In this document: piece after piece, positions 1-5,563 of the stretch
Numbering within the stretch: position 1 is the first letter of the stretch
Layout of the letters: each line of letters opens with the position of its first letter
Source of the DNA: a bacterium
GTDB taxonomy: Bacteria > Verrucomicrobiota > Verrucomicrobiae > Limisphaerales > J093
DNA: 6,707 nucleotides
Reading direction: 5' to 3'
Assembly (NCBI GenBank): GCA_021839785.1
Contig: JAKCAB010000380.1
Location: 1 to 6,707, forward strand
Notes under the pieces: model-generated
Seen by the model: the letters and a program-made list of their open reading frames with translations, nothing else
Told to the model about the DNA's origin: nothing
Databases searched by the model: none
Position numbers and translations under genes: made by a program

Positions 1-430
1 TGGCCAGCAGCTCCGGCGCGGGATGTTCGTGGGCGTAAAACTCCCTGTAAACGGCGGCGCTGCGCAGCCGGAAGTCGGCGCTGAGGTCGATCACCTGGCA
101 GCCGGCTTTGAGCAACGGGATGGCGTACTCCGCCGCGACGCCGTGCGGCAACGCCAGGAAAACCACCTGCGCCTGGCGGGCCAGCAGCTCCGCGTTGGGC
201 TCGCTGAACCGCAGCGTTTTCGCGCGCGGGTGGCTGGCGAATTTGGGAAAGACCTGCGCCACCGTCTGGCCGGCCTGCTGGCGCGAAGTGACCGCTGCCA
301 GTTCGGCGTGCGGGTGGTTCAGGAGCAGCCGCACCAGTTCCTCGCCGGAATAACCCGAGGCACCGACGATGGCGACTTTTACCGGCGTTTGCGCGGCGGT
401 TGGAATGTTCGATTGCGTTTGCGAACTCAT
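1..430 (-). CDS. argC: N-acetyl-gamma-glutamyl-phosphate reductase, N-terminal part (cut by window edge)
   Basis: ArgC carries out the NADPH-dependent reduction of N-acetyl-glutamyl-phosphate to the semialdehyde, the third step of arginine synthesis in the cytoplasm. The 143 visible residues form the NAD(P)-binding half. The glycine-rich loop GASGYSG is at residues 23-29 and runs into EELVRLL. LALPHGVAAEYA (about 92-103) and VIDLSADFRL (113-122) are ArgC hallmarks. The catalytic cysteine lies further on, beyond the left edge, so it cannot be checked. The ATG at 430-428 is the only ATG before the nucleotide-binding loop; it gives a 16-residue Q/S/T/P-rich leader, slightly long for the family. 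No Shine-Dalgarno is visible. A 7-bp hairpin sits 10 nt upstream. A TTGCCA-like -35 (minus, 498-493) has only a poor -10 at 475-470. The gene follows the terminator of the EF-G-like gene, so it probably has its own promoter. Confidence 0.95.
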   Translation of the reverse strand, partial: MSSQTQSNIPTAAQTPVKVAIVGASGYSGEELVRLLLNHPHAELAAVTSRQQAGQTVAQVFPKFASHPRAKTLRFSEPNAELLARQAQVVFLALPHGVAAEYAIPLLKAGCQVIDLSADFRLRSAAVYREFYAHEHPAPELLA

Positions 431-440
431 GATGTGCACT

Positions 441-458
441 GGCGGCGTGAGCGCCGCC
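441..458 (-). promoter_or_regulatory. Perfect 7-bp hairpin just upstream of argC
   Basis: GGCGGCG at 441-447 and CGCCGCC at 452-458 are perfect inverted repeats around a 4-nt loop. The hairpin ends 10 nt before the argC ATG, where a ribosome binding site would lie, and no Shine-Dalgarno is seen. In the leader RNA it could limit initiation, but in GC-rich DNA it may be chance. No T-run follows on the minus strand, so it is not an intrinsic terminator. Confidence 0.35.
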
Positions 459-552
459 GATCACGGCGAAGGGTGCGAACGCCAGCGCGGCTTGGCAAGT
501 CGCACGGTGTGGGCCGCAAGGAGAACCGCGCAGCGCCGGGCGGGGATCACCG

Positions 553-588
553 AAAACGAGCGAGCCCCGGCGAACTTGCCAGGGCTCG
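553..588 (-). terminator. Intrinsic terminator after the EF-G-like gene
   Basis: CGAGCCC (561-567) pairs with GGGCTCG (582-588). After a C/A mismatch, GGC (569-571) pairs with GCC (578-580), leaving a 6-nt loop. Read on the minus strand, the stem is followed by CTCG and then TTTT (556-553). It starts 35 nt past the stop codon of the EF-G-like gene and is separated from argC by over 120 nt. This is the expected place and shape for a rho-independent terminator, although the T-run is short and offset by 4 nt. Confidence 0.65.
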
Positions 589-623
589 GTGGGAGAAACT
601 TCGGAACGCGAGTGGCGCGCGAA

Positions 624-2717
624 TCAGGCGTGGCCGTGCTGTTCTTCGCGGGCCTTTTTGGCGTCGGCGATGACTTTGGCTTCCAGTTCCTTCGGCATTT
701 CCTCGTAGTGGTCGAAATCCTCTTTGTGGGCGGCGCGCCCGCCGGTGAGCGAGCGGAGCACCGTCGAGTACTGGTAGAGTTCCATTGCGGGCACCTGGGC
801 CTTGATGATCTGGTAACCGCCATCGGAGTCCATGCCCAGAATCTTGCCGCGTCGGCTGGAAAGATCGCCGATCACGTTGCCCATGCCATCGTCGGGCACC
901 TTGATCTCGACGATGTGGATCGGTTCGAGCAGGCAGGGCCGGGCCGCTTGGAAGGCTTCGCGGAAGGCTTCCTTGCCGGCGATCTGGAAGGCCACGTCCT
1001 TGGAGTCCACCGGGTGCATCTTGCCGTCGTAGAAGTCGATCTTCACGTCCACGACGCGGTAACCGGCGAGCACGCCCTCGGTGCAGGCCGAGTTGACGCC
1101 TTTCTCGACCGACGGGACGAACACGCGATCCACGTTCTGGCCGACGAGGCTTTCGGTGAACTCGACGCCGCTGCCGCGCGGGAGCGGTTCGATGCGCATC
1201 CACACCTCGGCGAACTGGCCAGCGCCGCCGGTTTGCTTCTTGTGGCGGTACTTGGATTCGCCGCGCGATTTGATCGTTTCGCGGAAACGAATCTTCGGCG
1301 CCACGAGGTCGAAGTCCACCTTGTACCGTGTGCGCAGCCGCTCCGAAACGACCTGCAGGTGCAGTTCGCCCTGGCCGGACAACACGGTCTGGTGCAGCTC
1401 GGAATCGACCGTGTAATGGAAGGTGGGATCTTCGTTCGCGAGCGCAGCCAGGCCTTGCGCGACCTTGTCTTCCTCGCCCTTGGACTTGAGCTTGAGCGCC
1501 GCGTGGATGTTCGGTTTCGGGAACTCGACCTTCGGCAGCCGCACGTTGAAGCCGGGCGTGCACAGCGTGTTGCCGGTGTGCGTGTCCTTGAGCTTGACGG
1601 TGACGCCGATGTCGCCGGGGCCGAGGGCGTTGACGGCGGTGCGCGTCTTGCCGTTGAGCAGGGAGAGCTGGCCCATCCGCTCCGTCATGTTGCGGTCGGT
1701 GTTGAAAAGGTCCTGGCCGAAACGGACGGTGCCGGCATAGACGCGGAAGAAGGAGACTTCGCCGATGTGCGCCTCGTTGAGGGTCTTGAAGACGTAAATG
1801 ACGGTGTTCGGATCGGTCAGGGCCACGTCCACGGGGGCGTCATTGGCGTCCAAGGCGCCGACCTTGGCGCGGTCCACCGGCGAGGAGCCGTACTTGGCGA
1901 TGAAGTCCATCAACCGCGCCACGCCGACGTTGGTCTCCGCCGCGGTGCAGAACACCGGGATGATTTCCGCCTTCTGAAACGCGGTGTGCACGCCGGCGCG
2001 CATTTCCTCCTCGGAGAGGCCGCCCTGCTCGAAGAATTTTTCGAGCAGCGTATCGTCCGCCTCGGCGGTGTGCTCGATGAGTTCCTGGTGCAGCGACTTG
2101 GCCTTCTCGGCCCACTCGCCTTCGGCGGGGGCCTCGCCGTACTTGCCACTGCCGTCGGTCGCGTAGGTGACGATCTCGCTGCGCATCACGTCGAGCACCT
2201 TGTGGAAGCCGACGCCTTGATCGATCGGCAGCGCCATCGGAAAGACCTTCGGGCCGAAACGCTCCTTGAGCTGGGCCAGCACGCGGTCGAAGTCCGCGTG
2301 TTCCTTGTCCACCATGTTCACGACCACCATCTTGGGGATGTTGAAATCGGTGGCGTACTTCCAGACCTGCTCGGTGCCCAGGCCCAGGCCGTCCACGGCG
2401 TGCACGGCGATGACGGCGAAATCGCAGACCCGCAGCGCGCCCAAGGCTTCGCTGCTGAAATCCAAGTAGCCGGGGGCGTCGATGATGTTGAACTTCTTGC
2501 CCAGCCATTCGGTGTTCAGCAGCGTGGCGTGGATCGAGGTCTTCCGCTTTTGTTCGCTCTCGTGGTAATCGGACACCGTGGTGCCGTTGGCGATGCTGCC
2601 CAGCCGGCCAACGGCGCCGCTGCAGACCAACATGCACTCGCTCAGCATGGTCTTGCCGCTGGTGGCGTGGCCCACGATCGCGAAGTTCCGGATGTCACCT
2701 GACGAGTACTCTTTCAT
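624..2717 (-). CDS. Elongation factor G-like GTPase (EF-G-2 type paralogue)
   Basis: This 697-residue protein has the full five-domain EF-G plan. The G domain is about 10-275, domain II about 300-385, domain III about 400-475 (LSGQGELHLQ at 446-455), domain IV about 476-597 (H-KKQTGGAGQFAEV at 492-505) and domain V about 600-680 (GMGNVIGDLSSRRGKI at 611-626). The P-loop is GHATSGKT (16-23). Switch I reads TVSDYHESEQKRKTSI instead of the RGITI form, and G3 is DAPGY (80-84), with Tyr where canonical EF-G has the catalytic-region His. Both are features of the EF-G-2 subfamily, not of translational fusA. G4 is NMVD (134-137) instead of NKxD, and G5 is CTAA (257-260) where CGSA is usual. It probably binds ribosomes, but its cellular role is unknown. 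It stands alone, not in a str operon. A GAGAAAG-like Shine-Dalgarno lies 8 nt before the ATG. It may be labelled fusA by homology, but I consider it a paralogue. Confidence 0.94.
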   Translation of the reverse strand: MKEYSSGDIRNFAIVGHATSGKTMLSECMLVCSGAVGRLGSIANGTTVSDYHESEQKRKTSIHATLLNTEWLGKKFNIIDAPGYLDFSSEALGALRVCDFAVIAVHAVDGLGLGTEQVWKYATDFNIPKMVVVNMVDKEHADFDRVLAQLKERFGPKVFPMALPIDQGVGFHKVLDVMRSEIVTYATDGSGKYGEAPAEGEWAEKAKSLHQELIEHTAEADDTLLEKFFEQGGLSEEEMRAGVHTAFQKAEIIPVFCTAAETNVGVARLMDFIAKYGSSPVDRAKVGALDANDAPVDVALTDPNTVIYVFKTLNEAHIGEVSFFRVYAGTVRFGQDLFNTDRNMTERMGQLSLLNGKTRTAVNALGPGDIGVTVKLKDTHTGNTLCTPGFNVRLPKVEFPKPNIHAALKLKSKGEEDKVAQGLAALANEDPTFHYTVDSELHQTVLSGQGELHLQVVSERLRTRYKVDFDLVAPKIRFRETIKSRGESKYRHKKQTGGAGQFAEVWMRIEPLPRGSGVEFTESLVGQNVDRVFVPSVEKGVNSACTEGVLAGYRVVDVKIDFYDGKMHPVDSKDVAFQIAGKEAFREAFQAARPCLLEPIHIVEIKVPDDGMGNVIGDLSSRRGKILGMDSDGGYQIIKAQVPAMELYQYSTVLRSLTGGRAAHKEDFDHYEEMPKELEAKVIADAKKAREEQHGHA

Positions 2718-2731
2718 GGTTTGCGCTTTCT

Positions 2732-2758
2732 CGGCTCAAAAATATGTCGTGCGAGCCG
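2732..2758 (-). promoter_or_regulatory. Inverted repeat in the leader of the EF-G-like gene
   Basis: CGGCTC (2732-2737) and GAGCCG (2753-2758) form a 6-bp inverted repeat around a 15-nt AT-rich spacer. It overlaps the probable transcription start region and the edge of the GAGAAAG ribosome-binding-like stretch (2726-2732). It could be an operator or a leader hairpin. Six base pairs with a long loop is weak support. Confidence 0.3.
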
Positions 2759-2760
2759 CT

Positions 2761-2789
2761 GTTTTAGGCGAAACCGGAACGGCCGCCAA
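2761..2789 (-). promoter_or_regulatory. Candidate sigma-70 promoter of the EF-G-like gene
   Basis: On the minus strand, TTGGCG (2789-2784) is followed after exactly 17 nt by TAAAAC (2766-2761). The -35 matches three and the -10 four of the six consensus bases, but the -10 lacks its final T. Transcription would start near 2754, giving a leader of about 37 nt. The rest of the gap up to 2951 shows only GC-rich short palindromes, for example GCCTC/GAGGC at 2924-2944, which has no T-run. Confidence 0.32.
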
Positions 2790-2951
2790 CAAATCTTCGC
2801 GGAAAATGAGATCGGCTGACGGCCGGGCCGGACGCAGAACACCCAAGGCTTGGCAGCGCGGCTGGGAATGACGCGCTTCGCCTGGATCGGTGCGGCGCCG
2901 CTTGGCGCGCGTTTAAGTCCGTTGCCTCCGCCAGTTGCCGAGGCTGGCCAC

Positions 2952-4022
2952 CTACCCCGACACGGGTTTCATCCAGATCAATTGCTGCTCAATGTTGTTG
3001 TTGAGCCGGTAAGGCTTGATGTGGTCCTGGAGCGCGGGGCCGAGAATCTCCAATTTCGCCAGGTCGGCCTCGCCCAGTCTGGCTTGGGCGCAGAAATTGA
3101 GATAGCCCACCTTGGCGAAGTCGATGCCCATCAATTCCACCGCCACGCGATCCGCGGCCAGCCAATCCGGACTGACCACGCACACTTGGTGATCCACCGG
3201 TGTGCCGCCCACGGGACCGTTGCCCTGCATGCCTTCCACGCCGTCGAGCACGGCCAGGTGCGGGTGCAGGCGCGGCGCCAGCGCGAACAGGTTCCAGTTG
3301 ATGCCGCGGAACCCGCTGCCGTGGACGATCGGCTTGTCGTTCTTCGCCCCTGGTTTGCCCCGGCCCCAGCGGAAACCCGCGTCCTTGATCGGCGCGCCCA
3401 CCACGATGTTCTTCAACGAAAGCGTCGCCACCACCCGGTCGTGGGTCTTGAAGCGCGTGGCCGAGATGACAAACGAATCCGGGTCGAGCAATATCCGCGA
3501 GGTGCGCATCGGGTGCGGGCGGAAATCCTTTTCGTCGAAGAGGTGCAACAACTCGGTCGCTTCCTGGTCGAGATCGACCAGCTTGACGCCGTACGGGCCG
3601 GCCAAGCGCGTGTAGTGGTAGTTGTCGAAGCCTTCAAGCGTGGGACCGCCGGCCGCCGATTCGGCAATGACGGTGCCGTCGAGTTTGCCGATGGATTTCA
3701 GGAACTCGAGGATGCCCTGGATGGTGTCGGCGTGCGTGGCGCAAAGCGGCGTGTCGATGGCCACGTTGTTGGGCTTGATCACCACGCGGCGCGAGCCGAT
3801 GGCACGCTTCAGTTCGGCGGCGAAAGGTTTCAGGCCGTCGAAAGTCATCGCCGCGCGGTCGGTGCCGGTGGTCAAAGCCACGCGGCTGGGCTGGCTCGCG
3901 GAACTTGACGGCGCGGTCGCAGCGCGGGCAGCGGAGGCTAAACCACCGCTGGCAAGCGCGAGGCCACCCAGGAAAGAGGTCTTGAAAAAATCGCGGCGGG
4001 AAGCAGCAAAGTTTGTATTCAT
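2952..4022 (-). CDS. Tat-exported DUF362 domain protein
   Basis: The 356-residue protein begins with a twin-arginine signal. SRRDFFK (8-14) is followed by a Gly/Ala/Leu-rich stretch (15-31) and an AxA-type site near A34, so the folded protein should be exported to the periplasm. The rest matches DUF362 (PF04015). VVIKPNN (80-86) and the FKTHD...LSLKN block (191-205), where KTH and KN are family hallmarks, are followed by VLDGVEGMQGNGP (258-270) and LAADRVAVELMGID (288-301). The biochemical function of DUF362 is not established. Many relatives carry a ferredoxin-like 4Fe-4S domain. Here only three cysteines (94, 281, 311) are present, with no CxxCxxC pattern, so no cluster is expected. Tat export suggests a prosthetic group or a pre-folded state, which is inference. 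No Shine-Dalgarno is visible before the ATG. It lies 148 nt after hpt, behind a possible terminator. Confidence 0.87.
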   Translation of the reverse strand: MNTNFAASRRDFFKTSFLGGLALASGGLASAARAATAPSSSASQPSRVALTTGTDRAAMTFDGLKPFAAELKRAIGSRRVVIKPNNVAIDTPLCATHADTIQGILEFLKSIGKLDGTVIAESAAGGPTLEGFDNYHYTRLAGPYGVKLVDLDQEATELLHLFDEKDFRPHPMRTSRILLDPDSFVISATRFKTHDRVVATLSLKNIVVGAPIKDAGFRWGRGKPGAKNDKPIVHGSGFRGINWNLFALAPRLHPHLAVLDGVEGMQGNGPVGGTPVDHQVCVVSPDWLAADRVAVELMGIDFAKVGYLNFCAQARLGEADLAKLEILGPALQDHIKPYRLNNNIEQQLIWMKPVSG

Positions 4023-4076
4023 GGCCGTGGAAACGTTGGCGCTGGTTTACGCCCGCCGTCGCCGCGCTGGCAATCG

Positions 4077-4113
4077 AAAAGGCCGGAGGTTAAACCCGGA
4101 TTCGGGGCCGGCC
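4077..4113 (-). terminator. Possible intrinsic terminator after hpt
   Basis: GGCCGG (minus, 4113-4108) pairs with CCGGCC (4086-4081), directly followed by TTTT (4080-4077). A smaller CCCG/CGGG stem sits inside the loop (4106-4095). It starts 57 nt past the hpt stop and before the DUF362 start. The 21-nt loop and the short T-run make it weaker than the terminator at 553-588. Confidence 0.42.
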
Positions 4114-4170
4114 CGAACTCCAGCCGGACCGGGACAACCGAGTGGTCGGCGTCCAGTTTCGGGACGGGCG

Positions 4171-4881
4171 CTAGGTTTGGGGCGGCGCGGCGTACAACTC
4201 CGGTCGAAGCACGCCCACGAAAGGCAGGTTCCGGTACCGCTCGGCGTAGTCGAGACCGTAGCCGACGACAAACAGGTCCGGGATCACAAACCCCGCGTAG
4301 TCGGCGTGGACGGCCTCGACGCGGCGCGACGGTTTGTCCAGCAAGACGCAGGTGCGGAGCGATTGCGGTTTGAGCAGACCCAGCTTCGTTTGCACGCAGG
4401 CCAGGGTGCGGCCGGTGTCGAGGATGTCGTCCACGAGCAGGACGTGCCGGTCGCGGACTTCGAGGCGGAGTTCCTTGGTGATGACCAGTTCGCGGGACTC
4501 GGCGCCTTCGCGGTAGCTGGACACGCCCATGAAATCGAGCTTCAGCGGCAGCGCGAGATGCCGGAGCAGGTCGGCCATGAACACGATCGTGCCGGTGAGC
4601 AACGGGACGATCAGCAACTCCTTGCCGACGTAATCGCGGGTAAGGGCGCGCGCCAATTCCTGCACCCGCCGGCGGATTTGGACTTCCGTGATGAGCACGT
4701 CGCAAAGATCGCTCTGCCATTGGGGCGGAACGGCATTGCCGCCCCGAGCTTGACGGGGCACGAGCAACGGGTGCGACGGCGGCCCAGGCGGCTGCGGAGT
4801 AACCGGCGGCGACGGGGCGCTGGGCCGGGCCGCGGGTCTAGATGTGCCGCGAGTCGTCGTGGTTTTTCTCGGTGTAGCCAC
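4171..4881 (-). CDS. hpt: Hypoxanthine phosphoribosyltransferase with unusual N-terminal extension
   Basis: Hpt transfers phosphoribose from PRPP to hypoxanthine or guanine (purine salvage, cytoplasm). Numbered from the GTG at 4881, the core begins near residue 58 (SDLCDVLITEVQI). The PPi loop is LLTGT (94-98). VSSYREG (120-126) belongs to the mobile loop. The PRPP-binding motif is LLVDDILDTGRTL (148-160). LDKPSRR (181-187) and the C-terminal IPDLFVVGYGLDYAERYRNLPFVGVL (200-224) are typical of Hpt. The family is usually about 175-185 residues and this frame gives 236. The first 50 residues are Pro/Thr/Arg-rich and have no ATG. Starts at TTG 4767 or GTG 4761 would give 196-198 residues and remove the 44-nt overlap with dut. 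The GTG at 4881 has AGGA only 2 nt upstream, too close for normal spacing. Identity is firm; the start is open. Confidence 0.93.
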   Translation of the reverse strand: MATPRKTTTTRGTSRPAARPSAPSPPVTPQPPGPPSHPLLVPRQARGGNAVPPQWQSDLCDVLITEVQIRRRVQELARALTRDYVGKELLIVPLLTGTIVFMADLLRHLALPLKLDFMGVSSYREGAESRELVITKELRLEVRDRHVLLVDDILDTGRTLACVQTKLGLLKPQSLRTCVLLDKPSRRVEAVHADYAGFVIPDLFVVGYGLDYAERYRNLPFVGVLRPELYAAPPQT

Positions 4882-5218
4882 TGTCCTGGCGTTGGAAGTT
4901 GACCTGGTTTTTCTTCACGTAGGCCTGGAAAACGTCGTCGGCGCTCATGCCCAGCACCTGGGCCAGGCTGATGAGGAAATGGAACAAGTCCACGACCTCG
5001 ACGCGGGCGTTCTGCTCGTCGAACTGCTGGTATTTCGCCCACCACTTCCACGGCACGCTGTCGGTGAGTTCGGCCAGTTCCTGGCTCATGGCGCGGCAGT
5101 AGTTCAGGACCCACTGGGTCTTCTCGGCCTCGGTCATGTTCTCGGTGAACACGCCGATGCGTTCGTTGAGGGCGCGCTGGAGTCGAAAAAGCTCGCGTAA
5201 CTGGTCGGTCTCAGCCAT
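4838..5218 (-). CDS. dut: Dimeric all-alpha dUTPase-like NTP pyrophosphatase
   Basis: Probable dUTP diphosphatase, converting dUTP to dUMP and PPi and so keeping uracil out of DNA. It belongs to the all-alpha (MazG/dimeric dUTPase, PF08761-like) superfamily, not the trimeric beta-barrel Dut. In the 126 residues from the ATG at 5218, the metal-binding pairs are QELAE (E47, E50) and VEVVDLFHF (E74, D77). KWW (58-60) and the C-terminal KKNQVNFQRQDSGY (102-115) match the nucleotide-binding tail of dimeric dUTPases. It is shorter than the Campylobacter-type enzyme. The 5218 start puts AETDQLRELFRLQ at the front, as expected, with a GGAA 10 nt upstream. An in-frame ATG at 5278 has a better GGAG at 9 nt, but would add a 20-residue Pro/Arg-rich leader. 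The end overlaps the longest hpt frame, suggesting a dut-hpt nucleotide operon. dCTPase-like specificity cannot be excluded. Confidence 0.85.
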   Translation of the reverse strand: MAETDQLRELFRLQRALNERIGVFTENMTEAEKTQWVLNYCRAMSQELAELTDSVPWKWWAKYQQFDEQNARVEVVDLFHFLISLAQVLGMSADDVFQAYVKKNQVNFQRQDSGYTEKNHDDSRHI

Positions 5219-5344
5219 GCCGCGAGGATTCCGTGGCCGCGGGGTCGAGGCAAGCGGGAATGCCATCGGACCCGGCATCGTGTCGAACTCCGTAGCCGAC
5301 TATGCGAGTCGTCTCGCGATAAAGCGGCGCGCCAGCGAATCTCC

Positions 5345-5372
5345 TTGCTGGCCGGGGCGCACGGGTTAGCCT
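5345..5372 (+). promoter_or_regulatory. Candidate promoter of the SRP RNA gene
   Basis: TTGCTG (5345-5350) and TAGCCT (5367-5372) are 16 nt apart. The -10 keeps the three most conserved positions (T, A and final T). The predicted start around 5379-5386 coincides with the first base pair of the SRP RNA closing helix. The position supports it more than the sequence match does. The rest of the divergent gap (5279-5344) holds only short palindromes, such as GCGAG/CTCGC at 5304-5317. No clear promoter for dut was found. Confidence 0.37.
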
Positions 5373-5385
5373 GAAGGCCGCTTTT

Positions 5386-5477
5386 GCCAGGGCCCGCGGA
5401 ATGCGGACTTACGAACCCCGCCAGGGCCGGAAGGCAGCAACGGTAGTTTGCTCTGCATCTGCCGCGGTCACCCTGGC
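5386..5477 (+). ncRNA. ffs: Small bacterial signal recognition particle RNA (4.5S type)
   Basis: This RNA is the scaffold of the bacterial SRP; it binds Ffh and FtsY for co-translational membrane targeting. The conserved helix 8 is complete. CAGG (5422-5425) faces AGCA (5436-5439) in the internal loop that the Ffh M domain binds. GCC (5426-5428) pairs with GGC (5433-5435) under a GGAA tetraloop (5429-5432), the GGNR loop contacted by FtsY. The flanking CGAACCCCG and AACGGTAG are also typical. The ends close with GCCAGGG (5386-5392) against CCCTGGC (5471-5477), and CCGCGG (5394-5399) against CCGCGG (5462-5467), with a TCA bulge at 5468-5470. The length of about 92 nt fits the short Alu-less form. 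The exact ends may differ by a few bases. It lies 86 nt before dnaX, a common bacterial arrangement. Confidence 0.94.
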
Positions 5478-5504
5478 TTGATTTCAAACCCAAAGGCCGG
5501 ATTC

Positions 5505-5540
5505 GAAGGCGGAATTTTCTGTGCGGGGCGTTCCGCCTTC
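5505..5540 (+). promoter_or_regulatory. Perfect 10-bp inverted repeat between ffs and dnaX
   Basis: GAAGGCGGAA (5505-5514) and TTCCGCCTTC (5531-5540) are perfectly complementary around a 16-nt loop. The hairpin sits 27 nt after the SRP RNA and ends 23 nt before the dnaX GTG. It could separate ffs from dnaX transcription or act as a leader hairpin of dnaX. What follows is TCCATTCT, not a true T-run, so a classical intrinsic terminator is uncertain. Confidence 0.45.
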
Positions 5541-5563
5541 TCCATTCTGCCGGCCACCTTGCC

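Noticed and set aside
369..2702. A 777-codon plus-strand open frame opposite the EF-G-like gene
   Set aside because: It is fully antisense to a gene with clear EF-G motifs. Its product is a low-complexity mix of Val, His, Leu, Gly and Arg with no recognisable domain, as expected from the GC-skewed codon pattern of the real gene.
2895..2944. Short palindromes GCGCC/GGCGC and GCCTC/GAGGC after the DUF362 gene
   Set aside because: The stems are 5 bp, with no T-run on the minus strand, and are common by chance in such GC-rich DNA; not enough to call a terminator.
2850..3908. A 352-codon plus-strand open frame opposite the DUF362 gene
   Set aside because: The opposite strand carries a complete Tat-signal DUF362 protein. 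This frame has no motif and typical antisense composition.
3622..4902. A 426-codon plus-strand open frame spanning hpt and the DUF362 start
   Set aside because: It crosses two well-supported minus-strand genes and a terminator, and has no coherent protein features.
5279..5385. Possible tRNA gene next to ffs
   Set aside because: tRNA genes often sit near ffs, but no cloverleaf, T-loop GTTCGA-type sequence or acceptor pairing could be found here.
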